The notes under the pieces: generated by a model | The model's input: only the letters and a program-made list of their open reading frames with translations | The model's database searches: none | Told to the model about the DNA's origin: nothing | Origin: Xanthomarina gelatinilytica | Lineage (GTDB): Bacteria > Bacteroidota > Bacteroidia > Flavobacteriales > Flavobacteriaceae | DNA: 52,058 nt | Assembly (NCBI RefSeq): GCF_000348685.1 | Contig: NZ_ANLA01000029.1 | Span: forward strand, 1-52,058 | Direction: 5' to 3' | Made by a program: the position numbers and the translations under genes | Part shown: positions 15,200 through 23,078 of the stretch, piece by piece | Layout of the letters: every line of letters starts with the position of its first letter | How positions within the stretch are numbered: position 1 is the stretch's first letter

Positions 15200-16060
15200 T
15201 TAGCGAATACGCGTAAACGTTAAGCTACCTAACTGGCTGTATTGTGGGCTGTTTGCGCCAAAGATGGCTTTTACGGCTTGTTTTACAGATAGAAAGGTGT
15301 CTACATAGCCTGTTACGGGCTGGTTGAAGAACTTGTTGCGTTCTATGCGCGAGGTACTCCATATGGCCTGGGTTTTGCTTACGGTTTTGTTGCTATCTTG
15401 CATGGCGCTGCGTTTTGCCTGCAGGGCTGTAAGCTGTAACTCTGGGAGGTTTGGTTGGTACTCTGTGCAGGGGGTTAAGACGTTTATGAGGTCTGTAAAG
15501 TGCTGAATTTGCTCTGTAAACGAGGTTTGACTGGCACTGATATGGTTTGTAGTGCTGTCTGGGTCTATCTTGATGATACGTGTTCCCCTGATTTTACGCA
15601 CATAGTGCCTGGCTTTGTCTATGGTTGCCTGTGGTGCTCCTGAGGCTTCTAGCTCGTTTAGGATACGCGTAGCCAGTGGTTTTAGGTCTCCATACACCTC
15701 TTGTCTGGCTTGGACTTCCTGTTTGTTTTCTTGCATTTTTAAACGGCTATTGTCCAGCAGGTCCTGCCCTGTTGTGTTTAGGGTTTCCAGACTTGCTATT
15801 GCCAGTTCTGGATTGCTGGGGTTGTAGTCTGGACCATAGGTTAGCAGGTACTCTACTGCTTGTATGCCATAGGTGATGTTAAGTGCCATGCCTGTTTCGT
15901 AATAGTTGGCGTTTCTGGCACGCTTAAGCTGTTGCTTAGGCTGGGTTGGTTTTGGGAGTTGGATGTTGTGCTTTTCCAACATTTTTGGCATTTGTGCCAC
16001 ATTGTTAATTAGTTCTTCCGCAGCTTGCGATTTGGAACTGTTAATGGTTTTTGTTTTCAT
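15200..16060 (-). CDS. Hypothetical protein, 286 aa, higher-GC codon use
   Basis: A 286-residue, soluble, helical protein with no signal peptide or membrane segment and no recognised family. Notable parts: a KPTQPKQQLKRARNANYYETG basic stretch near 40, two Tyr/Pro segments (GPDYNPSNPEL and EYQPNLPELQL) in similar helical contexts suggesting an internal duplication, and a C-terminus rich in aromatic and small residues (FFNQPVTGYVDTFLSVKQAV). GC content is visibly higher than in neighbouring genes, with Gly/Leu codons such as CTG and GCC used freely, and the gene sits between dispersed repeats. This suggests transfer. Function unknown. Confidence 0.7.
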   Translation of the reverse strand: MKTKTINSSKSQAAEELINNVAQMPKMLEKHNIQLPKPTQPKQQLKRARNANYYETGMALNITYGIQAVEYLLTYGPDYNPSNPELAIASLETLNTTGQDLLDNSRLKMQENKQEVQARQEVYGDLKPLATRILNELEASGAPQATIDKARHYVRKIRGTRIIKIDPDSTTNHISASQTSFTEQIQHFTDLINVLTPCTEYQPNLPELQLTALQAKRSAMQDSNKTVSKTQAIWSTSRIERNKFFNQPVTGYVDTFLSVKQAVKAIFGANSPQYSQLGSLTFTRIR

Positions 16061-16116
16061 AACTTTAGTTGTTTTAAGTTATTAGACTTGAGTTTGGCCA
16101 TTGTTCGGTTTTTTAG

Positions 16117-16156
16117 ACAGGTGCCCTGCCATGGCCATGCAGGGGGAGCCTGTTTT
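16117..16156 (+). repeat. Hairpin with T-run upstream of the 286-aa gene
   Basis: ACAGG-TGCCCTGC and GCAGGG-GGAGCCTGT pair around ATGGCC and are followed by TTTTTT on the plus strand. Shape of an intrinsic terminator, but no plus-strand gene precedes it. Confidence 0.5.
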
Positions 16157-16280
16157 TTAGTTGTTAGATTTTAGTTGTTAGTTTTTAGTTGTTAGTTTTT
16201 AGTTGTTAGTTTTTAGTTGTTGGTTGTTGGTTGTTAGTTTTTGGTTTTTGGTTGTTAATTGTTGTTAACTGCTTGTTAGC
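16157..16280. repeat. 15-bp low-complexity tandem repeat
   Basis: Tandem copies of TAGTTGTTAGTTTTT, decaying to TTGGTTGTTGG-type words on the right. Lies in the upstream region of the 286-aa gene. No coding signal. Confidence 0.8.
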
Positions 16281-16398
16281 TAGACGAATATAGAAAATGG
16301 TTTTTAAAATTCCAAGAAAAACATCGATAAAGTGTATTATTTGTTCGATGAAGTGTAGTAAAAATGGGGTGACGTTTTTTGTTTTGCTTGGGGTTGGT

Positions 16399-16454
16399 TT
16401 GTGAGATTAGCTACGCTGAAGCTTACGGTTTCTTTGCTACGCTTTGAATGGCAG
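16399..16454 (+). repeat. Dispersed repeat family B, copy 2
   Basis: TTTGTGAGATTAGCTACGCT through TACGCTTTGAATGGCAG. Same family as 15046-15110. Confidence 0.75.
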
Positions 16455-16457
16455 AGG

Positions 16458-16728
16458 AAAGGTGTTTGTTCTTTTGTCTTGATACAAAAGAACCCAACCT
16501 GCCAAAATGCAAAAAAACATGAGGTGGCAGGCAAGAGATCAAAACTGTTTATTAAGGAAATTACTCCGTTTCACTTCGTAACGTTCGCTTTTTTCTTAAG
16601 GTTGTTTTGGAGGGTTTAGAACATGTGGTTCATAACTCCCTTGTTTGAGGATGGTTTATGGTGTGTTGTAGCTCACTATTTCTGAAAACAGTTAGGCAGG
16701 TTTATGTGGTTTTGGAATTTTATTGAAA
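16458..16728 (+). repeat. Dispersed repeat family A, full copy 2
   Basis: A direct repeat with 16800-17027. It holds a small palindrome TTCTTTTGTCTTGATACAAAAGAA, then a block AGATCAAAACTGTTTATTAA to CATAACTCCCTTGTTT that is almost identical in both copies, then the family core also present at 380-463. This copy has about 40 extra bases at 16495-16535. No protein is recognisable. The whole 16061-17584 gap holds only repeats. Confidence 0.85.
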
Positions 16729-16799
16729 CAGGTGTATTTTAAGGAAAGTTTAAATTGAGATTTTAAATTATAAAAACAATAACAAAATTTAAATTTATA

Positions 16800-17027
16800 A
16801 AAGGTGCTTGTTCTTTTGTCTTGATACAAAAGAACCAAAAGATCAAAACTGTTTATTAAGGAAATTACTCCGTTTCACTTCGTAACGTTCGCTTTTTTCT
16901 TAAGGTTGTTTTGGAGGGTTTAGAACATGTGGTTCATAACTCCCTTGTTTTGGGATGGTTTATGATGTGCTGTTGCTCACTATTTCTGAAACCAGTTGGG
17001 CAAGGTTATTTGGTTTTGGAATTTTTT
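16800..17027 (+). repeat. Dispersed repeat family A, full copy 3
   Basis: Shorter copy of 16458-16728; the middle 110 bp (16839-16950) match the other copy almost base for base, while the last 80 bp have drifted. Confidence 0.85.
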
Positions 17028-17307
17028 TACTCATAACACTTTTTTATTTTATTGTATGTTCATTTTTTCCATTGATGAAAAAACGAACCAAAAAAATCTA
17101 GGCTGATTTTTATTTTCTTGAAAACGACGTAATATCCTTATAGTGCGGATGGCAAACGCTGCGCTGGGCCATCCTCCTTCACCCATCGCTTCGGATTTTA
17201 CTTTGTTTTACTACGAAAATAAAAAGTAGGCCAGTTGTTAGTTAAAAAAGGGAATTTAATTATTTTATTAGATTGTGACGACTTATTCAAACCCTCCGTC
17301 TAGCCTT

Positions 17308-17364
17308 CCTGACGTCAGGCTTTTGCCTATGCGCCGGCTCGCCCCTTCGCTAATCCCGATAGCT
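17308..17364. repeat. Two short perfect palindromes
   Basis: CCTGACGTCAGG (near 17309) and TCCCGATAGCTATCGGGA (near 17346) lie in a GC-richer block of the repeat region. A relative of the second, CCCCGATTTATTATCGGGG, is at 622-640. Confidence 0.6.
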
Positions 17365-17424
17365 ATCGGGACCGCTGGACTATCTTTATACGCTTGGTCG
17401 CCCTTCATCTGAAGGGAGGAGCTG

Positions 17425-17486
17425 TTTGTGAGATTAGCTACGTTGAAGCTTACAGATTCTTCGCTTTGCTCAGAATGACAGGGTTG
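17425..17486 (+). repeat. Dispersed repeat family B, copy 3
   Basis: TTTGTGAGATTAGCTACGTT through TTTGCTCAGAATGACAGGG. Same family as 15046-15110. Confidence 0.75.
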
Positions 17487-17532
17487 TTTAATGTGACAGG
17501 TGGTTTGGGGATGGATGGTATTTGAGAAATTA

Positions 17533-17570
17533 AAAAAGAGCCTTTGTGCTTTTATACAAAGGCTCTTTTT
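17533..17570 (-). terminator. Terminator of the GreA/GreB-like gene
   Basis: AAAAAGAGCCTTTGT and ACAAAGGCTCTTTTT form a 15-bp stem with an 8-base loop, 15 bp past the stop codon, with T-runs on both strands. Confidence 0.85.
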
Positions 17571-17584
17571 ACAGAGATTGAGGG

Positions 17585-17959
17585 TTAAATGTTTTCTACC
17601 TTTAAAATTTCCAGTGTTCGCTCGCCATCCTTAAACGGCCAATGGATGATATCGCCTACCTGTCTCCCAATGGTGGCCACGGCTACATCGCATAAAATAG
17701 ATAGTTTTCCTTTTTTATTGTTTGTTTTGGTGGTTGCCACAAACATATATTCTTTTTCTTTGTTTTCTGTGTGGTCTTTTATTTTTACACGTCGGTTAAC
17801 GGTAACGACATCGTCTGGTAGTTCACGCCTAAGTACTTGTTTGGCGTGTTTTAATTCCAAAAGCAATAGGTCTTCTTCTTCCCTGGTTACTTTTTTTCTT
17901 CGAACGTGATCTTTAATCATATCGTATATTCCTGTTGTTACTACTATATTTTTTGACAT
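17585..17959 (-). CDS. GreA/GreB C-terminal-domain (Rnk-like) protein
   Basis: A 124-residue protein from the ATG at 17959; a longer frame to 18010 lacks support. The C-terminal part (VNRRVKIKDHTENKEKEYMFV through VGDIIHWPFKDGERTLEILKVENI) is the FKBP-like domain shared by GreA, GreB and Rnk, which binds RNA polymerase in the secondary channel area. The N-terminal helical region (residues 20-55) is too short for the full GreA coiled coil with acidic tip, so it resembles Rnk-type regulators. Typical of flavobacterial GreA/GreB-family stand-alone genes. Followed by a strong terminator, so monocistronic. Confidence 0.8.
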   Translation of the reverse strand: MSKNIVVTTGIYDMIKDHVRRKKVTREEEDLLLLELKHAKQVLRRELPDDVVTVNRRVKIKDHTENKEKEYMFVATTKTNNKKGKLSILCDVAVATIGRQVGDIIHWPFKDGERTLEILKVENI

Positions 17960-18012
17960 AATATTTATTTTTTTGATTTTCCTTCTCAACGCTAGCTGTT
18001 TGTGACTCAATA

Positions 18013-18153
18013 GTTCAAGACAGGGTGCCGTAAATAAAGCTCCTGTTCTTGAGCGCTAATGGTTGTGTTAAGAAGCAAATAAGATTAATTTTTTTTGAGT
18101 TTATTATGGAGTGGCCCTGTTTTGAGTCGTAACAGGGATTAATGAATAAACTC
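18013..18153. other. Structured intergenic region with two hairpins
   Basis: Gap 17960-18483 has no gene. At about 18015-18055 TCAAGACAGG pairs with CCTGTTCTTGA (one bulge). At 18097-18153 GAGTTTATT pairs with AATAAACTC outside an inner stem CCCTGTT/AACAGGG with loop TTGAGTCGT. Read on the minus strand both lie in the leader of the GreA/GreB-like gene, so they may be a cis-acting RNA. The rest is AT-rich with no further signal seen. Confidence 0.45.
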
Positions 18154-18483
18154 TTTTGAATTTTTCAAAAAAATATCGTCATGCAGGTAAGATAATGACA
18201 GCGTCAATCCCTGAAGGTTTTTTGTGTTTTTTATAAAGTAAACTGCTGTCATTTGTACTTAAAATTAATGAGTTACAAAGATAGCAAATATATTTAACAT
18301 GTGCCCTATTTATACCAAAACTTGCATGAAAAACATGGGTAACATAAGCTTATAAAAGAGTGTTGTGCATTTCTATCCCTAACGGTTTTTGTAATACAGT
18401 TTATTTGCTATTTAAGCTTTGAACCTTCTTTTTAAACCTAAAAATTTAGGCTTATGAACATTTGTGGTTTAGACAGCTTGAAA

Positions 18484-20484
18484 CTAGTTGATAACAAAAG
18501 ACACGTTCATGTAAAAGTTTCTGCCTTGTCTGGGTATGTTGTTCCAGTCTGAATAGGTGGAGTAATTGGTATCCAAGATATTTTCCACGCCATATTTCAA
18601 GACCATTTTATTGCTTTTAACATAAAAAATATTGCCTAGGTTCAAATTTAAAATGGCAAAGGCTGCCGTTTTGTTTTCGCCGTAATAACTGCTGTAATTT
18701 GTTTGGTTTCCGTTACCATCCAATTGCAAGGCTGCATTAAAAAAGTTTCTGGTATAATTAATTTCTGCCAAATATGAAAAAGGTTTTATAAAAGGGAGGT
18801 TTTCATTATTGCTACCTTTTCCGTAGTTATAACCTAGGGTTGTGTTAAGGGAAAAAGCATCTGAAATATCATAGGTTGCATTTACATAAAAATCGAAAAT
18901 ACTGGCATGTGAGAGAGCCTGATACACCTTTACACCATTGGCACCAATGGTCATGGCACTTAAGGATGGATCTACCTCACCAATAATGTAATCTGTTAGG
19001 TAAAAGTAAGAGGTTTCAAAACCTATTTTAAACTGGTTGGCATGGTAATTTGCCGCCAGATTGGCCTCTAAGGCTTTTTCGTTGTTTAAATTTGGGTTCC
19101 CTATATAATCGAAATTATCGAAACTGTTGAACAGAAAGAAGCCATAGCCTTCGCTAACAGATGGTGCCCTTTCTCCATAACCAAGTCCAAAGGTGGCATC
19201 GTAGGAGTCTTTTTTCACTTTATAATCGGCAGACAAACTCATTAAAAAACGACTTTTGGAATCGTCCATGTCTGGATAAAATATTTGTAAGCTTTCCAAG
19301 CCCACTTCTTCTGCCACTGTGTTTTGATGGTACCCAACACGCGCAGAAGCTGAGACAGTTTTATCTTGGCTTAAGGCAAAAGCATCTTTTGCATATATGC
19401 CTGTGTACAGGGTCCTGATGTCTGGCCAGGTGTACATAAACATGGCTGGTTGATTGGGATCGTTAGGGTACATGGTCATTTCGGCCAAAGAACGGTTGTA
19501 AAAACCGTTTAGGTTAAGCAAGATGTTGTGCTTGTTTTCTTTTAAAGTGGCTTTGGTATAGAAACCATAGGTATCGCTCCAGCCTGGCATATCCATTCTA
19601 ATAGGGACATCTGGGCGTTTGGAATCGTCCATGATATGTGTAATGGTGTTGTAATACAATTTGGATTCCCATGATTTGATTGTGGTGGAATCGTTTTTAT
19701 AGGTATGTGTAAGGGAGGTTATCAAGGCTTCAGCCAGGGAGACATCCATGGGCAAGGCAGGATAGCCTACGTCTGTTGCTTTGTCGTAAATAACATTGGC
19801 ATCCAGCACATGGTTTTCTGCTAGTTTATAACCACCTTGCAAAGACACATTGTATTTTTGAAATTGGGAATACAACACTTCTTTGTTTCCACCAGCATCG
19901 TAATTATCGGATTTTCTAAAAATACCATCGGCATTCACATAAAATTTATTGCCCACATATTCCAGTTCCAAACCAGCAATTTTATAATTGCCATTGGTTT
20001 CGTAACCCAAATCGACACTGGATTTAAGCCCGGAACCATTGAACTTGGATTGTGGCATTTGCAAATTGATGCCACCACCAACGCAATGACCATTTTCGGT
20101 ACCTTCCTGTCCGGAATCTATACTTACTTGTTCCAGATTGGAGACATCTACATAGGATGTAATGGGATCCATTTTATCTGTACAGGCGCCAAAAATCTGC
20201 ATGCCATCTATGGTAACCACCAAACGCTGACTGTCCATATTGTTCAAGGAAGGTTCCCAAGCGTAATTACCACGTTTAATCATGGTTACCTTATTGGATT
20301 TCTCTAAATACTCGTCTATGCTGGACAGGGTTTTTTCCTGTCTGTAATTGCTTAATTTGCGTTGACCGATTAAAATAACCTCATCCAATTGTGTGGTGTC
20401 TTTTTCTACTGTAGCTTCTAATTCCTGTGCAAACGTTAAGGCACTAAAAAGAAAGCCAAGACCAAATATCATGTATTTTTTCAT
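18484..20484 (-). CDS. NosA/OprC-like copper TonB-dependent receptor
   Basis: A 666-residue outer-membrane receptor with a signal peptide (cut after about residue 19, FAQ), a plug domain (DEVILIGQ, VVTIDGMQIF, GGGINLQMP) and a 22-strand-type barrel ending in aromatic NFYMNVSFVIN. The copper-binding signature of OprC/NosA proteins is visible: Cys101-x3-Met105 in the plug (ACTDKM) and His283-x-Met285 (HIM) followed by Met297 and Met299. NosA is the route by which copper for N2O reductase enters the periplasm in pseudomonads, so its place beside the nos operon fits. The Met-rich lipoprotein upstream on the same strand is a likely partner. Confidence 0.8.
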   Translation of the reverse strand: MKKYMIFGLGFLFSALTFAQELEATVEKDTTQLDEVILIGQRKLSNYRQEKTLSSIDEYLEKSNKVTMIKRGNYAWEPSLNNMDSQRLVVTIDGMQIFGACTDKMDPITSYVDVSNLEQVSIDSGQEGTENGHCVGGGINLQMPQSKFNGSGLKSSVDLGYETNGNYKIAGLELEYVGNKFYVNADGIFRKSDNYDAGGNKEVLYSQFQKYNVSLQGGYKLAENHVLDANVIYDKATDVGYPALPMDVSLAEALITSLTHTYKNDSTTIKSWESKLYYNTITHIMDDSKRPDVPIRMDMPGWSDTYGFYTKATLKENKHNILLNLNGFYNRSLAEMTMYPNDPNQPAMFMYTWPDIRTLYTGIYAKDAFALSQDKTVSASARVGYHQNTVAEEVGLESLQIFYPDMDDSKSRFLMSLSADYKVKKDSYDATFGLGYGERAPSVSEGYGFFLFNSFDNFDYIGNPNLNNEKALEANLAANYHANQFKIGFETSYFYLTDYIIGEVDPSLSAMTIGANGVKVYQALSHASIFDFYVNATYDISDAFSLNTTLGYNYGKGSNNENLPFIKPFSYLAEINYTRNFFNAALQLDGNGNQTNYSSYYGENKTAAFAILNLNLGNIFYVKSNKMVLKYGVENILDTNYSTYSDWNNIPRQGRNFYMNVSFVIN

Positions 20485-20505
20485 GGGAATAATGTTAGGA
20501 GATTA

Positions 20506-20540
20506 ATGAAACAAGTCAATAAAACATTGACCTGTTTCAT
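20506..20540 (-). repeat. 15-bp inverted repeat between lipoprotein and copper receptor
   Basis: ATGAAACAAGTCAAT and ATTGACCTGTTTCAT form a 15-bp stem (one mismatch) with a 5-base loop, 22 bp past the stop of the lipoprotein gene and 22 bp before the receptor start. No T-run follows, so it could be a weak terminator, an RNA stabiliser or an operator. Confidence 0.55.
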
Positions 20541-20561
20541 AATATCTGTTGTGCTATTTGC

Positions 20562-21419
20562 TTAAAACTCAAGCTCTAAATAAAGACTGCTTTGAGGGTT
20601 TTCCTCTGTCACGCTTTCACCTTTTAAAACCGTATCTGTGGCATCCAAAAGTTTAAGGTTTAAAACCCAGTAACCCGTCATGGTTAAAGATAAATTCCCT
20701 TGGTAGGTACCATCTACAGTTCTATACGTTAAATCTGTATTGTTAGGCGAACTGTGGTTGCCCATTCCTGGCATTCTAGGATCTAAAGTAATAGTGTAAT
20801 TTTCTACTACTGGAAAAGACATCATGTTTTCCATTTTGTAAAGTCCCACTTTCATGTTGTTAATGGCTATTTTAGGGTTTTGAGGCTCTATTAAAGCAAG
20901 AACGTAACGTGTGTTGTCTGTGCCCATAAAACTGGCAACGTTTTGGTTTTCGTATTGCAACACGGTTATGGTATCTGTTACGCTATAATCTGTACCGTCT
21001 ATGGTATAGTTTAAGGTTAAGGACCATCCAGAACCATCTGTATTGGTCATTTGGTAAATGATGTTTCCTTGATAAACCGTATCCCTTCCAGGCGCTTTGG
21101 TTATAGCAGAATAAGGACAGGCATGTTGCATGGTTGGCATTTGCATGACTGGCATCCAGCTGATTGTAACATCTTCAAAAAAAGCATCAGTTGTATTGTC
21201 TTTAATTCTTAAGCTTATGTTATTGTAACCTGTATAAAAATGTCCAGACTTACTATAAAGTTCTATGGTGTGATTGTTGTTTACAATTTCCTGAATTTTT
21301 GTTAAGCCTTCTACCTCGTTAATGACAGGAGGTGTGCTGTTATTATTATCATCATCTGATGAACAAGCTGTAGACAATAAGGCTAAGAATAGAATTGGTA
21401 ATATATATTTTAGTTTCAT
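20562..21419 (-). CDS. Met-rich YtkA/FixH-like lipoprotein
   Basis: A 285-residue lipoprotein (lipobox LLSTAC, Cys19, followed by an Asp/Asn-rich tether). It has two similar beta domains of the YtkA/FixH type, each with a strand pattern ending TGYWVLNLKL or similar. Copper-type ligands are clustered: MPVMQMPTMQHAC in the first domain and DPRMPGMGNH in the second. It probably binds copper at the cell surface or periplasm and works with the NosA-like receptor encoded next. No full match to a named family member is claimed. Confidence 0.65.
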   Translation of the reverse strand: MKLKYILPILFLALLSTACSSDDDNNNSTPPVINEVEGLTKIQEIVNNNHTIELYSKSGHFYTGYNNISLRIKDNTTDAFFEDVTISWMPVMQMPTMQHACPYSAITKAPGRDTVYQGNIIYQMTNTDGSGWSLTLNYTIDGTDYSVTDTITVLQYENQNVASFMGTDNTRYVLALIEPQNPKIAINNMKVGLYKMENMMSFPVVENYTITLDPRMPGMGNHSSPNNTDLTYRTVDGTYQGNLSLTMTGYWVLNLKLLDATDTVLKGESVTEENPQSSLYLELEF

Positions 21420-21614
21420 GTGTCAATATTTAATGTTTTCCAATGGTCACATGGAACACCCAAATTAACATTTCGCTATGTGACTAAAGTTTAATAACGG
21501 GTGTTTCATATTAGAATTTTTAGTTTAAAATTTTATGTAGCATGCCTCTCCAACTTGATATAACAAGCCAGATATGCTTAAACCCAAAGGGTTAGTTTTA
21601 TACGAAAAAAGAAA

Positions 21615-22007
21615 CTAAGAAATAGGTGGAGGTGTTTCGATATCCAAAAAGGTTTTTACAATTTTTGGCGAATTATGGGTCAATAAGACTTGTGGTAATT
21701 TATAGTCGTTAAATTGGTTCTCGATGGTGTTGATATTTGAAATGCAATACACATCCAAAACCATTCTTTTTGTCTCTTGAACGGGAATTTGACTATTGGA
21801 ATCCGGATTGGTTTCCGAAAGTTGTTTGGCTAACTGACATTTACCATTACAACCCTGTTGGTTGTCCTTTTGAATACATAAGGTTTTGGCAATAAAATCC
21901 TGATTAACAAGAAAATCTCCAACAATAACCAAGGTGTTAATATTATGTGCAAATAATATGAACACAAGAACAAAGGCTGTTATTTTATGTGCTATTGCTG
22001 AAATCAT
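21615..22007 (-). CDS. Small Cys-containing membrane or periplasmic protein, 130 aa
   Basis: A 130-residue protein with an N-terminal hydrophobic helix (about 8-31) and a periplasmic part with LCIQKDN..GCNGKCQLAKQL at about 43-63, whose three Cys (C44, C53, C57) could bind a metal. The C-terminus is TPPPIS. Similar small proteins occur near copper receptors in flavobacteria. A TAAATTTG box ends only 6 bp before the ATG, so the mRNA may be nearly leaderless, and an ATGAY-N4-RTCA palindrome lies upstream (22042-22055). The 195-bp gap after it holds no gene. Confidence 0.6.
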   Translation of the reverse strand: MISAIAHKITAFVLVFILFAHNINTLVIVGDFLVNQDFIAKTLCIQKDNQQGCNGKCQLAKQLSETNPDSNSQIPVQETKRMVLDVYCISNINTIENQFNDYKLPQVLLTHNSPKIVKTFLDIETPPPIS

Positions 22008-22012
22008 AGGGC

Positions 22013-22055
22013 AAATTTAAGAAAGATATGCCTTGCAAAACATGATTAAAGTCAG
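22013..22055 (-). promoter_or_regulatory. Promoter with Crp/Fnr-type site, Cys-rich gene
   Basis: Minus-strand TAAATTTG (22013-22020) and, centred 28.5 bp upstream of its 5' end, the site ATGATTAAAGTCAG (22042-22055; last base departs from the palindrome). Same layout as the nos, hemN and tonB-like promoters. Confidence 0.55.
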
Positions 22056-22074
22056 ATATTCGATTTAAATTATT

Positions 22075-22105
22075 AAAAAAAAAAAAGCCGAACGTGATGT
22101 TCGGC
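22075..22105 (-). terminator. Terminator of the universal stress protein gene
   Basis: On the minus strand GCCGAAC-ATCAC-GTTCGGC is followed by twelve T residues; it lies 26 bp after the stop at 22131. Confidence 0.9.
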
Positions 22106-22130
22106 CTTGTCTATTTATAGGTGTGTTATT

Positions 22131-22964
22131 TTATATTTTAAAGGTCATAACCGGTAAAACTGCGTGGTTTGCAATATCTTCTGAAATACTTCCTTCAAAG
22201 AAATGTGCAATCCCTGTTCTTCCATGGGTTGCCACAGCTATTAAATCTGCGCCTATTTTATTTGCAAAGTTTAAAACACCTTTTTCAACAGTATAATCTG
22301 ACACAAAGTTTATTTGCGACAATTTATCCAGGTTGCCTTCGGCCTTCATTAAAAAGTTGCTAACGGTTTGGTCTATTTCGTTGGTGCTTCTAAACCTATC
22401 AGAAGGAAGGTTTACGTGAAGCAAGTGCAGTTTTGCTTTAAAGTCCTGAAACAATGTTTTTGCCTTTTGGTACACAGCAACAGATTCAGCTGAGAAATCG
22501 CTAGCGAAAACCACATCTTTTAGATGGTCTTTATTGAATTTGTGTTTTAAGACCAACACAGGTACCTCTGAATGCCTTACTACTTTTTCGGTATTGGAGC
22601 CAACAAATATTTCTGAAAGCCCACTGGTACCATGAGAGCCCATAACAATTAAATCTGCTCCTTGGTCTTTAGCGACATCATTGACTTCGCTAAACACCTT
22701 AAAATGCTTTACCAGAGGTGTGACATTGGCCTCCTTTAAATAGGGTTTATCCAAAAATTCATTGAATCTCTTTTCGGCCAGTTTTAAAAAGAAAACTGCT
22801 TTTTGTTGTTGTTCTGAATCTGTGGATGTAAGGACAGAATCGGACATTTCGAGCATGTGGAGGGCAATAATTTCCGCATCATTGCCTTTGGCTAATTTTA
22901 CAGCAGCTTCCAGGGCATACTCTGAATGTTCAGAAAAATCTATGGGGACAATAATTTTGTTCAT
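22131..22964 (-). CDS. Tandem-domain universal stress protein
   Basis: A 277-residue protein of two UspA domains. The first starts IIVPIDFSEHSEYALEAA and carries the ATP-binding type motif GSHGTSGLSEIFVGSNTEKV; the second ends ATHGRTGIAHFFEGSISEDI, also with G-x2-G-x9-G-S. It is a close relative of the protein at 30270-31103; both flank the nos operon. Such tandem Usp proteins are often induced with anaerobic respiration in Bacteroidota. Monocistronic with its own terminator. Confidence 0.9.
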   Translation of the reverse strand: MNKIIVPIDFSEHSEYALEAAVKLAKGNDAEIIALHMLEMSDSVLTSTDSEQQQKAVFFLKLAEKRFNEFLDKPYLKEANVTPLVKHFKVFSEVNDVAKDQGADLIVMGSHGTSGLSEIFVGSNTEKVVRHSEVPVLVLKHKFNKDHLKDVVFASDFSAESVAVYQKAKTLFQDFKAKLHLLHVNLPSDRFRSTNEIDQTVSNFLMKAEGNLDKLSQINFVSDYTVEKGVLNFANKIGADLIAVATHGRTGIAHFFEGSISEDIANHAVLPVMTFKI

Positions 22965-23078
22965 TTTAATGGTTTTTAGTGATTTGATTTAAGATTTGTG
23001 TGCATACTTAATTTAACGATTTTTTGTTAAAAATAAAAGTACTGAACAGACTTTAAACCAAAGGTACTAAAAACACGA

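Noticed and set aside
16458-17027. Insertion sequence
   Set aside because: The two copies are direct repeats without a transposase frame or terminal inverted repeats.
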